Assembly (NCBI GenBank): GCA_036426205.1
Contig: CM071579.1
Location: 16,536,267-16,600,266 of the forward strand
Reading direction: 5' to 3'
Source of the DNA: Ascaphus truei
Taxonomy: Eukaryota > Chordata > Amphibia > Anura > Ascaphidae
DNA: 64,000 nt
Shown: positions 22,191 through 32,302 of the stretch, piece after piece
Layout of the letters: every line of letters starts with the position of its first letter
Position numbering within the stretch: position 1 is the first letter of the stretch
Made by a program: the position numbers and the translations under genes
Notes under the pieces: model-generated
Seen by the model: only the letters and a program-made list of their open reading frames with translations
The model's database searches: none
What the model was told of the DNA's origin: nothing

Positions 22191-23945
22191 AACCAATCCG
22201 CTGGCCGAAACGGGTTGCTAGGCAAAGATTTGGGTTTAGATATACAGCCAATCACTTCCCATTAATTCCCCTTTGAAAAAAGTCACCCGTGTGCGATGAA
22301 ATGCATCAGGGAGCGTCATTATGCATCACGCACTGACATTACGTCAACACGCATGCGCACGACGAGGCAGGATTGAGTGCGGAATACAATTGTGGCCAAC
22401 CATCTTAGGAGACATTTTCTGGGACTCCAAACTGACTTCTTGTGAATCTTCTAAAGGTGCCTCCAGGTCTCTGAACTGACCACTGCCCTTCTACACTACT
22501 GAGGGTGATCTTAACTGTGGACTCCAGATGCAGATTGACCGGATTGGCGGTGATATTATTTACAAATTGCAATTTTTTTACTTACCCTTGCGAGTGATTT
22601 TCTTCCCCCTCCCCTCCTTTCCCTACAATAAATGTACGTTTTTACGCTATGGGGCGTGCGCTCTCTCCTCTCTTTCTCCTCTAGGTTCTAATCAGATGTG
22701 GTTTATCCCCTTTGAGAGCAGCCGGAGACCCCATACCAGTATCAATTATCTATCATCTGTTAGACTTTCTGAAAGGACTGGTTCTGTTACTTCTTCTATT
22801 ATAACCTTTGTTTGTACGATTATTATATTAATATTATTGTATATTATTATTCAACACTATATATTCACAATTTATATTTATACACTTGCACTTTGTATTA
22901 ATTCATATTTGCTACAACCGTTTATATTATATTTAATATAGGTTATTAATTAATATCACTGTGTCGCTACTTCATATGTTTTCTTTTTGTTTGTGTCCTT
23001 GACCTTAACCCTTAGTAGCAGCCTTCAATTTATCACTACGTTTTGTATTATTTTGGGAGAAGTTTGATATTAGTGCTTTAATCATGATGCAAACAGCGAA
23101 AGAAAGAAGCTCCAGACGGAGTGGTCTCATCCCCTCTACAGAAGTTGATCAGAGTATGGCTATTGATAGCAATATAGATATAAAAAATAACTTCTTTAAG
23201 TTAGAAAAACTTCTGAAAGAGGAGACGTGTCACTGGTGGGATGCATACTCCCTACAGGATTATGTAGATAGGAAAATAATCCCAAGAGGGATAAGGATTA
23301 CAAAAGCCCCTACATTCGAGACTAATTTAGAGTTTACTAGGGAATGGAATGAAATACTAGATAATTGTTCCTACTCGTTAATGAAGCTTTCAATACAATT
23401 CAGAGAGACAAAAGTAAAAGAATTAGAATCTGAGATTGATATAATTCAAGCTTTATTAAAACCACACTCTGATACTAAAGATTTTAAAGAATATGATGAG
23501 ATTACTAGTAAAAGAGTTAACACCTTTGAGAAGGAGGTAGCTGACAGAAAAGACAACAAACTGAGACGTGACAAAGATGACTATGCTACTGATAAGGTGA
23601 GGGTCGGAAGCAGGCCCATAGTTTTAATAGAAGAAGGCGATTCAATTCTGGCTCCCGTACGCGGGGAGGTGGGACCCATCAGCATGCCTCGAGAGAAGGG
23701 TCAGGCCATGCCTCTTTCCATCAGATGGGCCGCCAGGGTCCTCAAGGTTCCATCAGGGGCCCTATTCGTGCACCAACCTCGGGCAGCAGGTTCTCGGTCC
23801 TCGATGTGGATACGCTCCCCGAGGACAGAGGTGGAGAGGTCCCTGGTGGTCAGGATGGAAATGGGATCTCTGTTGATCATTCTAGAGGTGCTAGATCCAA
23901 GGACTGTAAGAATCTCTCAGGGTCTGTAGAGACTGGCAGAACCTG
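22190..23945 (+). mobile_element. Penelope-like element block (terminal repeat plus ORF)
   Basis: A decayed ribozyme-like motif (22269-22311: CTTTGAAAAAAGTC, loop, GTGCGATGAAATGCATCAGGG) is followed by an AATAAA-TTTTACGCTATGGGGC end (22628-22660) and then an ORF at 23084. The block at 8285-8640 has the same layout. No RT or GIY-YIG domain was seen, so this is a 5' part only. The family call is inferred from the motif and layout. Confidence 0.5.
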
Positions 23946-23952
23946 GCTATAG
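23084..23952 (+). pseudogene. Retroelement ORF1-like protein, frameshifted
   Basis: The ATG at 23084 opens 281 codons. Residues 1-170 look like a real protein: FFKLEKLLKEETCHWWDAY, SLQDYVDRKIIPRGIRITKA, FTREWNEILDNCS and a charged, probably helical or coiled part (RETKVKELESEIDIIQALL). I know this W.aY.L..Y...IPRG.RI...P.F wording from amphibian retroelement proteins. After about 23620 the better frame is another one (HQMGRQGPQGSIRGPIRAP, SRFSVLDVDTLPED, ending 23952), so there is at least one frameshift. It sits about 770 bp downstream of the ribozyme-like motif, same strand. The function of this ORF is not known to me. Confidence 0.55.
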
Positions 23953-24397
23953 GTGGGATGATTGGTTCCCACGCCAAAGATTGGCTGCACATTATACAGA
24001 TATGCTTGGAATAGTTTAAAAGTTTGTGCAGTCAGTGGAGAGGAGAGATTCACCTGAGATTCAGTTCCATCATGTGTAATTCAGTGTGTGGTCCAAGGAT
24101 TCCCAGCTCTAAAAATCGTCTACATTTCTCAGAGGCTAAGTGTCGAGTTACAAGACCCCAGCAGGAAGAGGCTACTTGAAGGAAAAATGGCCTGGATTAT
24201 TTTGTTGTTTGTTTGCAACTAGGAAAGATTAGTTTTGTATCCCATTTTCCAAAGTAAGTGTGTCTTTTTCCTGTATTTTGTGTAACATAGCTGTGTACGT
24301 TAATTTTGTAAATAAATCTCAATTTATTTTATCTCTCTGCTTTGCTCAATCAATGATCCCGGTAATTAAGGTGTTAAAAGCTTGGTCTCCTGTGACA
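23946..24397 (+). mobile_element. LTR 3' part, family shared with 59.2-60.2 kb
   Basis: The last 150 bp (AAGTGTGTCTTTTTCC, TTGTGTAACAT, TTTGCTCAATC, ATGATCCCGGTAA, TTGGTCTCCTGTGACA) closely follow 60090-60235. It ends in CA at 24397 and has AATAAA at 24310-24315. The 5' end is unclear. Confidence 0.55.
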
Positions 24398-24835
24398 AAG
24401 AGGAACAGGGAAGAGCATTCTTCAAGAAACATGCCTCTCTCAAGTGGGGAGAGGCACTGACGAAATTTGGGTGGCAATCCCCTTAAGTACAGCCAGAAGG
24501 AGGGCACCAGGTCTGACCCAGGATTGGGTGAACCCAGGCCTGGTTCCACCCCCCACCCCCTGTCACTCACGGGCACTGCTGGGGGTTGGGAAAACCTATG
24601 ATAAGTACTGGCAGGCCCGCTCTTACCTGGGCTTACTGCCAGTGAGGGCAAGAACCAGTACTGGCTAGAACAGTAAGTAGACTAGGAAAGCCCAAATGAT
24701 CGTTGTCTGCCATGTGTCTGTTATTGTTAATTTAAAAAGAAATGTTCAAGTCAATACATTTAAAAAACAAAAAACCTTATTTGGGGACTTTAACACTTTA
24801 AGGTTCAGTTCCACCTGCACGTTTATCTATTTAAG
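24398..24835. other. Unassigned stretch between two LTR units
   Basis: May be remnant internal sequence after the LTR ending at 24397. No coding domain was seen. The sequence becomes AT-rich just before the LTR at 24836. Confidence 0.35.
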
Positions 24836-25924
24836 TGTAGCCCCGGTCCCCGGCGTCTCCCAGAGTCCCCCCTCCTTTGTGGCAGCGCGGTCGCGGGTGC
24901 CGCCGCAGCCAGCGACGGACCCGCCGGCTGCTTCCAAAGGTGGGGGCCGGAGCAGGGAGCGGTTCGAGCCTTAGGCTCGGTGGCGCACCCGGCTAGCGGG
25001 GGCCGCCATTGTGGTTGCGCGCGCATGCGGCGGGATCGCGCATGCGTGGAGGCCAGGGAGTTGCGGCGGCCATTGGGGAGTTGCGCATGCGCAGTGCAAT
25101 CGCGCACGCGGCCCCATTGTAGATGAGTCAGTGACTCCCTGCACTAGGCCAGCAGCCCCCAAGGCCCCAGCTAGCCCTGAGCCACCCAGTAGTGTGAGTT
25201 GTGTCAGGGACAGGCCCCAGGTTAGGGAACCTGCCCCTTATTATCCAGAGTCAGTTAGGGACCCAGCAGACGCTGCGCGTCCATCCAGAGGTTTGGGCTC
25301 AGACCTTCGCTGTCGCTGCAGCAGCCATCCGGGTGGGATAGCCCCGGACGGTAGTTCCTGTATAAAGCCGACATCAGGATCCTTTGTGAAGTTCCTTGGC
25401 AGGCCCGGGCACCGGATTGCCCGGCAGGTAATCAACAAGTGCACCAACGAGTCCTATCATATTCACACGGGACATAGTGGCTGCGCAGTCAGACATATCT
25501 ATCTCACTTGAGGGTGGGGTGATACTGTGTGGGGTTACTGGACACTGGGTGGGATCATCCGGTGGAGGTGGAGGTAGCGTCCTGCGAGACGCAGTAGTTA
25601 GTGTCTCCTCTAGGGAGGGACACCTGTTGATATATGTGCATATGCTATACAGTAAAGTCATTGGTTGTTTTACATAAGGTGTGTGGAGTGATATATATAT
25701 TTTCCTGCGAGGAACCACTCCCCCTCTGGTGGGAGCCATCGCAGGTGGAGGCGCTGCACCAAGTACGAGGTTATTCATATTGTGTCATACGTGCCCCAGG
25801 CTCTCCGTGGCGGAGGCTTAGGCCTCCTGTGAGCCTAACAGGTAAAGCACCACACTGGGTAATGCATATAGATCCCCTCACCTACACCCTATCTGCGATT
25901 GTGGGGGGGGGAATATGGGTTACA
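24836..25924 (+). repeat. 5' LTR with internal deletion
   Basis: Carries CCGCCATTGTGG, GCATGCGG, CGCGCATGCG and GCGCATGCGC (25083-25092), which look like YY1 and NRF1 sites. After GCCCCATTGTAG (about 25121) it jumps directly to ATGAGTCAGTGACTCCCTG, whereas the 3' LTR has about 170 extra bases there (28437-28607) that include CCAATAG and a TATA-like GATACATTT. The lower boundary is uncertain. Confidence 0.6.
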
Positions 25925-25984
25925 TTTGGAGGCGCTGCTGAGAGCCGACCTGGGGTGCCCCAATAGTTGTAGAGTACCAAAAGT

Positions 25985-27856
25985 ATGCAAGGAAAGATGT
26001 TACCAACCACAAGCCACGAGGTCCATATCTGGGCCAGTACGATTCGGGAGCTGTATAGTCAAGTGGAGGCATTGGGGAATGTTCCTGCTCATGAGGAGGG
26101 GAGTGCCCTTCTAGAGTCTCTAAAGGAAATCCTGGGCCTAGACGGAATGGTTGCAGAAACTTGTCCGGGTCTGGCGGGAAAACCCGAGGCCTGCCCCTGC
26201 GAGGTGAGTGGCTCAGCACAGAGACAGAATACCCCCTTGATAGAATGTGTCCCTCCTTTGGATTCCACCAGGGGGAGGAAGCACAGTGATCCCCAGTCAG
26301 TAACTTCTGTTCCCCATAAGAAAGGTAAAAGCTGCCGCAAACAGCATCCTCAGTTGTATGGAGTCTGGAGAAGAAAGGGAGGGGACGTATCCTTTCTGTT
26401 GTGCCCATGTGTACAAAAGGACTTAAAATTGTCTGGTGGTATGGATTTTGACCCTTTTAAGCTACCAGCAGAATATCAGGTGGCAGAAGTGGATGATGAG
26501 GGGTGCATACGGTGTGTCTGTAACCAATGTGACTTCCCAGGTGGCAAATGGACCTGGGGACCCAAGTGTGCCTGCTGCGGAGCACAGTTCCTGAAGCCTC
26601 TGCTGCTGCAGCCTACGGAACCCGCCAAGGAAGAAGCGATCGACTTCCATACTGGACAGGTCAATCCAGGTATCCAATCTATCCCCCTCACAGACGTTTC
26701 GGAGGACTCTTGCACTCTAACCATGGTTCCGGATCCGGTTCCAGAGTCGGTCCCAGAGCCAGAACCCGCAGAGGAAGATGCGAATTACCTCTCTACTGGG
26801 GTAATCAATGCCGTTAACCCCTCTACCTCAACCACGGAAGATTCGGAGGCTCCACGTGCTATAACCACGGTTCTAGACTTGGCTCCAGAACCACAAAAGT
26901 TTCAAGCTACATTGCCCAAAATGGACAGCTGCAACGCGGTGGTCGCACCGAGTCAGTGGATTGTAGCAGATGTTCCGGGGGGTCCGTGCACCCCGGTTCT
27001 AGACTCGGTTCCACCCTCAGGACTGCAGATTCCTGAACCGCAGATTCCAAAGTCACAGGGTAAGATGTCTCTATCCCCGTCCTCTCTTAGTGATTTCAGT
27101 GATCAACTACCAGCCGTGGTGATGCGCCAGCCGGCGGACCACCCAAGTGAAGCTGAAGCATCTGTTGCGGACCCTGCTGTTGGCCTTCTGCACAGCGACA
27201 TCCCTCGGCAGCAAGCGCTGGTGCGGCCGGCGCCGCGGAAGAGTCGCACGGCCGTGGCGACTCCCAGTGTGTCGGAGGGACATCCGGAGGAAGAGGAACA
27301 CGTCGCAAGCCAGCGAAGTGGTGAGGAATCTCCTTGCTCCCCACATGCTACGATGGAAGCGGCCGTGGAAAAGGCCCCAACTAAGGCTCATGACCTGAGT
27401 GCGAGCCCGTGCGCTCCAACCCAAATTGTCCCAGGACTGGGATCCAACGCTCCCGAGTTTGCAGAAAGTGAATGGACTGCCCCAGAAGTGCCGGGGATAG
27501 GTCCCAAGGCAGCCGGGGTGGAAACTGACAGCGTCCCCGAGGACCTGTTGGCCACCGTGAGTCAATGCAACGGTGAGGCACCAAACCTTTACTCCCTGCA
27601 GGATGTGATGGAGATATCCGGTGAAGAGGCCCTGCTCGGCGTTTACTTCTACGCAAAGGATCACCCAGTTCGTCTGTCTCAAGACCCCTCTACGGTTGCC
27701 TTCTTCATGCGCAACATGGAGCGCTTTATTCATCATGTGGTGGACAGAGGAAAAGGTCCGGGCCTCCCGGTATACCGCATGTGCGATGCGGATGGCTGGG
27801 TAAAGGTCTGGCCAAGAGACACTGTGCTATTCCTTCCACCGGGGGGGAGGAAGTAG
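25985..27856 (+). CDS. Uncharacterised 623-aa Cys-rich retroelement protein
   Basis: An uninterrupted 1872-nt frame; a second ATG is at 25997. Visible parts: a helical N-terminus (HEVHIWASTIRELYSQVEAL, ESLKEILGLDG); an aromatic segment (YGVWRRKGGDVSFLLCPCV) at about 115-135; a Cys cluster CIRCVCNQC then KCACC (about 174-200), which could bind zinc; a long low-complexity Pro/Glu/Ser/Ala middle (about 210-510) with repeated PVPES/VPEPEPAEED-like runs; and a C-terminal globular-looking part (LYSLQDVMEISGEEALLGVY, AFFMRNMERFIHHVVD, DADGWVKVWPRDTVLFLPPG). I recognise no known domain. The frame is open while almost every other transposon ORF in the window is broken, so the copy is young or the frame has been kept. 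A role in packaging or nucleic-acid binding is possible but unproven. Confidence 0.6.
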   Translation: MQGKMLPTTSHEVHIWASTIRELYSQVEALGNVPAHEEGSALLESLKEILGLDGMVAETCPGLAGKPEACPCEVSGSAQRQNTPLIECVPPLDSTRGRKHSDPQSVTSVPHKKGKSCRKQHPQLYGVWRRKGGDVSFLLCPCVQKDLKLSGGMDFDPFKLPAEYQVAEVDDEGCIRCVCNQCDFPGGKWTWGPKCACCGAQFLKPLLLQPTEPAKEEAIDFHTGQVNPGIQSIPLTDVSEDSCTLTMVPDPVPESVPEPEPAEEDANYLSTGVINAVNPSTSTTEDSEAPRAITTVLDLAPEPQKFQATLPKMDSCNAVVAPSQWIVADVPGGPCTPVLDSVPPSGLQIPEPQIPKSQGKMSLSPSSLSDFSDQLPAVVMRQPADHPSEAEASVADPAVGLLHSDIPRQQALVRPAPRKSRTAVATPSVSEGHPEEEEHVASQRSGEESPCSPHATMEAAVEKAPTKAHDLSASPCAPTQIVPGLGSNAPEFAESEWTAPEVPGIGPKAAGVETDSVPEDLLATVSQCNGEAPNLYSLQDVMEISGEEALLGVYFYAKDHPVRLSQDPSTVAFFMRNMERFIHHVVDRGKGPGLPVYRMCDADGWVKVWPRDTVLFLPPGGRK

Positions 27857-27857
27857 C

Positions 27858-28160
27858 ATGGACCCAGTGACTGTTACCCAAGAGCATGATCTTCAAGAGA
27901 TTATTTTGGCGGAGGCTCACAAAAGTCAAAGTGAGGTACCCCCACATTATCAGTTAGGGGCACCCCACAATTGGTCTCAGCAAACAGCAGACACTCAGCT
28001 GGCCTCGGGTACTCCTGTGGTTGTTATGAGGTGTACCAAGTCACACAATGCACATGTGATATGTTGTATATTCTATGTACTGCATTTTTATTATATAATG
28101 TTTGTACATGGTTATGTCTGCTACCCAAGCGAGGTCGTTGGGATTTCACCAGGGGGAGAG
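27858..28160 (+). other. Short second ORF and polypurine tract of the LTR element
   Basis: ATG at 27858, one base after the stop of the 623-aa frame, opens MDPVTVTQEHDLQEIILAEA and runs on through the polypurine tract into the 3' LTR, so its true end is unclear. A hydrophobic stretch (ICCIFYVLHFYYIMFVHGYV) occurs at about 28059-28118. The polypurine tract AGGGGGAGAG is at 28151-28160. Confidence 0.4.
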
Positions 28161-28659
28161 TGTATCCCCAGTCCCCGGCAGCTCCTAGAGACCCCCCTCC
28201 TTTGTGGCAGCGCGGTTGCGGGTGCCGCCGGAGCCAGCGACGGACCCGTCGGCTGCTTCCAAAGGTGGGGGCCGGAGCAAAGAGCGGTTCGAGCCTTAGG
28301 AGGCGCGGGGGCCGCCATTGTGGTAGCGCGTGCATGCGGCGGGATCGCGCATGAGCGGAGGAGGCCAGGGAGTTGCGGCGGCCATTGGGGAGTTGCGCAT
28401 GCACAGTGCAGTCGCGCACGCGGCCCCATTGTAGGGATAGGCTCCACGGGACTACAATTCCCAGGGGGCTAATGGGGGAAGGCACCAGGTGCCCCCGAGT
28501 AGCCAATAGGGCTGGAGGATTGCCCTGCAGGGATAATAGATACATTTGGCGGGGTTTTGAGGAGTCAGTTGGCACCAGGAGAAGCTAGGGGAAGGAGGTA
28601 GGGTGCAGGAATCAGTGACTCCCTGCACTAGGCCAGCAGCCCCCAAGGCCCCAGCTAGA
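28161..28659 (+). repeat. 3' LTR, truncated
   Basis: Matches the 5' LTR from TGTATCCCCAG, keeps the 170-bp segment missing there, and ends at AGGCCCCAGCTAG (28659), where a different repeat starts. Confidence 0.7.
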
Positions 28660-28660
28660 A

Positions 28661-29205
28661 TACATATAAAATATACCCCCACGCCCCCCGAATACATATA
28701 AAATATACCCCCCGAATTCTTGTAAAATATACCCCCAGGGAGAGAGAAGCCTGCAGCGGGAGAGAGCTGGGCATGTCGGCAACGGCTATGACCGGCGCCG
28801 GGCCTGCGTTCGGAGAGCTGTAACACCGGACACATACACATACATATCTGGTATTACCTTTCATTTTATATTTTATTTTTGCAGGGGCAAAATACCGGGC
28901 TTCTAAATATAGTGGAAAAAATAGTGGAGACAGTGGTGAAAGGTGCGAAGTGACGTGCACACGCAAGCACGCACACACCATTACCCAGCGCCAGCCAATG
29001 AGGATGGAGGAAGCTGACCAGCCGCCTAGCAGCAGCCCCGCTCAGGGAAATCCTGCGCCCCCCTGCAAAGCCAGTCAGGTCACTATGTCCAGAGAGGTAA
29101 TACCGGACACATACATGTCCAGTTTCACCTCTAATTCTTTACTGGACAGAGTGCCCAAATACAAGACAGCCCGGTTCAAAACCGGACACCTGGCAACCCT
29201 ATGGA
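28661..29205. repeat. Dispersed repeat with ACCGGACAC ends
   Basis: Starts with a short tandem unit (AATACATATAAAATATACCCCC, about three copies to 28735). It has ACACCGGACACATACA at 28823 and again TACCGGACACATACATGTCC at 29102. It ends AAACCGGACACCTGGCAACCCTA. The complement of that end (TAGGGTTGCCAGGTG) appears at 63953-63967 at the window edge. Confidence 0.55.
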
Positions 29206-29522
29206 AATGACATCTCCCCCAAGAAAACGAGGATTTATAGCATTACGTACGCTTTACGACATAGGGCACCTGGAGCGCTGACCCACATGATGTTCCGCAG
29301 GATATCTTGGGTCCTCAAAGGGTTAATGCGCATTACGTTGAACTTTCAAGATAGGCCATTTGGGATGGGAGGGGATATTACCTCTTTAATGTTGACGCTG
29401 ATGGGATATGCAGTGGGGAGACAACCCACCGAATGAGTTGAGCAGTTGGGGTGTATCCCTGTGCAATAAAAGCAGTAAAACCAGAGTTGGTAGTAATTCT
29501 GTGAAAACAGCATGCAGTAGAC

Positions 29523-29704
29523 CAAGGGGGCTCAACTACAGTCCTCAAGACCCCCCAACAGGTCAGGTTTTCAAGATATCCCAGCTTCAGCACAGGTGGC
29601 TCAATCAGTGGCTCAGTCTTAGACTGATTGAGCCACCTGTGCTAAAGCTGACCTGAAAATCTGACCTGTTAGGGGGTCTTCGGGACTGGAGTTGAGCAGC
29701 CCTG
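29523..29704. mobile_element. hAT-like palindromic MITE, complete, 8-bp TSD
   Basis: The left arm CAAGGGGGCTCAACTACAGT and the inverted right arm CAGGGCTGCTCAACTCCAGT, with GGTCAGGTTTTCA and CAGCACAGGTGGCTCAATCA, pair over the full length, so single strands would fold back. Flanks are CAGTAGAC (29515-29522) and CAGTAGAG (29705-29712), 7 of 8 alike. The CAGGG ends and 8-bp target duplication point to hAT. Confidence 0.88.
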
Positions 29705-29984
29705 CAGTAGAGTTTCCGATTTTATTTTAAGGCTTCCCTCCCATGCATAAACCTGATTTGGAATTCTTTATCTATGGTGTATACTTATACCACCTAAAGC
29801 ACTGATTAGGCACAGGATGTAGGAAACCACATAAACATATCAATTATGCATGAAGGAAAAGGCAGCTGTAAATAGATCTATTATCACAAGTCCCAGTGTC
29901 CACCGATATTAGGCGTTTCTAATGAGGACAGTGGGGGAAAAAAAAATAAACATTTTGTTCAGGGGGCTGTTACATTTCTATTGC

Positions 29985-30290
29985 ATGTATGTATATCTTT
30001 ATTTATATAACACCATCCAGTTACATAGCACGTCACAGCTATAATTCACGTGACGTGATAATAGAGCTCATACTGGGAATAAGCGCTTCAGACATAAAAG
30101 TAACATTAGGAAAAGGAGTCCTTGCCCCGAAGAGCTTACAATCTAAGTGGGAGAACTCACAGAGACAGTAGGAGGGTGTTCTGGAAAGTGCGTCTGCAAG
30201 GGGCCAAGGTCAATGTATGCAAGATGTATAGTATCAGCCAAGTACAAGCAGAGCTACCCATATGCTTCATTTTGGCTATATGGGTGTGTA
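29985..30290 (-). mobile_element. L2-like LINE 3' end
   Basis: Same sequence as the 3' parts of the LINEs at 57055 and 62395: TATTTATATAACACCAT, GGGAATAAGCGCTTCAGACA, AGAGCTTACAATCTAA and CAGAGACAGTAGGAGGGTG. On the minus strand this is the C-terminal coding end plus tail; no intact frame is left. Confidence 0.75.
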
Positions 30291-30362
30291 TAACAGGGAT
30301 ATCCCAGTCACGCATGCACTGGGTGCAGATGGCAGCTGCTGATAAGATGCTTGCATAGGCTA

Positions 30363-30540
30363 TGCTTATAGTGAAGGTGACGTTGGGTTACCGTCGCTGG
30401 AAAAATCAAATTGAGATGACTTCCAGCGATAGTGACCAAGCCGTTGCTCCGTCACGCCGTGTTTACCATAAGCGCACGCGACGGCGGCAATGCATTTGTT
30501 TTGACGTGACGTCTCTGTCACTATAAGCGCAGCCGAATGG
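30363..30540. mobile_element. GC-rich MITE related to 4009-4250
   Basis: Contains a left GCTTATAGTGAAGGTGACG and a right CACTATAAGCGCAGCC as inverted ends, with CGCACGCGACGGCGG inside. The interior has a CCAGCGATAGTGACC/TTACCGTCGCTGG inverted pair. Confidence 0.5.
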
Positions 30541-31274
30541 TTCTGCACACTTATCACCCTCACCTCCCCCGGCAAAGTGGGTGGAGTGACATGTCTTTTT
30601 TAATGCAAACTGCTCCTCCCATGTGGGCTCACATCATGTCCTGGCAATGATGTACACAGGCAGCCTGGCTTAACCCTTCCAGTGCTGGGCGGGCTTGCAG
30701 TCACTGTGCACCTTAGTACTGCATGACCTGGGTTTGCTGACCCCATTGCTCTGTAGGGTGTTGCAAGCCCCCGCTGGCATTGATGGGGTTAAGGTAGGAG
30801 GAGGTTACATGTGGATGCATCATGGTATGAATAGGGTGCTTTGAAGCCTGCTGTACATAGGCAGCTTGCACTCTCATTGTGCTGATAGGGAGCTGGAGGG
30901 AGCACTGTGCACGTTGTTTGTATGTAATGTAATATTGTGCTCACACGGAACTCTGTGTGTTGGGTGCTTGTTGTGTGGCGTGCTAGTTGTGGGGAGCGCC
31001 TGTAGCTGGAAGATATGACTTCCTGTGAGTGCTTCTCCTCTGCAGAATCCCCTGTCACACGCACAGCAGCTGCACCTATGTCCCAGTAAGTGGGCACCCT
31101 GCTCTCAGTAAGTGGGCACCCTGCTCTCAGTAAGTGGGCATCCTGCTCTCAGCGCAGAGCTTTTACTTCATACCTTTACTGTAGAGGAGGCAGACTAACT
31201 ATATGGAGCAGTATCAGTATTTTCTACCTCTCCAACTATAGAGACAATGCAATACCCTACTATACGAAATATAG

Positions 31275-31276
<2 letters not shown>
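30541..31276. repeat. METTL15 intron; 22-bp tandem repeat at 31086-31152
   Basis: Unassigned apart from three tandem copies of a 22-bp unit (AGTAAGTGGGCACCCTGCTCTC). No coding signal. Confidence 0.55.
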
Positions 31277-31316
<40 letters not shown>

Positions 31317-31606
31317 TATATATATATTGCAGTGGAAGCACTGTATGCTGGGGATAATGGTGAAAGGCAGGGTTGCAGACCTGCCTAAGATGTCAACGTG
31401 CTCACAAGTGATCCTTTTTATTTGAGATATATATATACACTGTACACGCATGCATGGGATATTCACACCTCACTCAAGTACTGACTTAATGTAAGTGTGT
31501 GCATGTGTCATAATCATCAAGATGAATACATTACCCAAATCAAAGATATGGACAAAGGGTAATGCGTGGGTAATGTATTAATCTATATATTCCTTTCTCT
31601 ATGTAT

Positions 31607-31643
<37 letters not shown>

Positions 31644-31796
31644 ATATGTATATGCAGAATAAATTAGTACTTCAGTATTCAGTGATGCCTTTTTTATTTG
31701 GACTAACAATTGATATAATAAGACAAGCTTTCGAGAGTTCTCCTCTCTTCTGTATTATCTTTCTATATCTATCTTTCTATATTTATTGTGTGTGTA

Positions 31797-31849
<53 letters not shown>

Positions 31850-31860
31850 GCTCGTTGTAC
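31277..31860. repeat. GT and TA microsatellites with a dispersed repeat between
   Basis: (GT)n at 31277-31313, 31609-31640 and 31787-31812, then (TA)n at 31819-31844. Between them 31318-31425 is an inverted relative of the repeat at 18700-18800. At 31690-31750 AATTGATATAATAAGACAAG and CTTTCGAGAGTTCTC-type sequence looks like a dispersed vertebrate repeat. Confidence 0.65.
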
Positions 31861-32094
31861 TGTCACCCTATGAATGTTGCTGTACGGTGCATGTGGTTTG
31901 AAGTAATCTCCTTAATCCTGTAGCTAATATGTGTTCACATGTTTGCACGTGAAGGGTTAAGTACACCTGTAAAACCTCTTTAACGAAGCATATACGACTA
32001 GCTCTGTGGCTGATACTTTATATCTCATACATAGACCGTAGCCCCTTGCAGACGCACTTACCAGAACACCTTCCTACTGTCTCTGTAAATTCTG

Positions 32095-32245
32095 CCCACT
32101 TACCGCTTAGATTGTAAGCTCTTCGGGACAGGCTGTCCTTTTCTGAAATGTCTACTTTTATGTTAAAGCGGTTATTATGTCACGTGTATTACTGAAGTGA
32201 AGCGCTATGTACCTGGATGGTGCTATATACATACTTGTCTGGCGA
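32095..32245 (+). mobile_element. SINE/LINE tail fragment, plus strand
   Basis: AGATTGTAAGCTCTTCGGGACAGG, then TTATGTTAAAGCGGTTATT and GAAGCGCTATGTACCTGGATGGTGCTATA: the tail type shared by L2-like LINEs and their SINEs (compare 2087-2165). Confidence 0.65.
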
Positions 32246-32302
32246 ATAGGCATTTTAAGGTGACCAGAGATGTGGCTTTCAGATATTTTGTGTGGTCTAA
32301 CT

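Larger units (their letters stand above)
24836..28659 (+). mobile_element. LTR retroelement with an unknown Cys-rich ORF
   Basis: The 5' LTR starts TGTAGCCCCGG (24836) and the 3' LTR starts TGTATCCCCAG (28161), right after a polypurine tract AGGGGGAGAG (28151-28160). Across their best-matching 97 bases (from GTGGCAGCGCGG on) I count about five differences. The 5' LTR end may be at TTACA (25924) or earlier, near 25745. The 3' LTR stops at 28659 where another repeat begins. The interior carries only a 623-aa ORF and a short second ORF. No gag zinc knuckle, protease, RT or integrase was seen, so it looks non-autonomous. Confidence 0.75.

Noticed and set aside
24836..28659. Complete endogenous retrovirus
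   Set aside because: No gag zinc knuckle, protease, RT, integrase or envelope was found between the LTRs.
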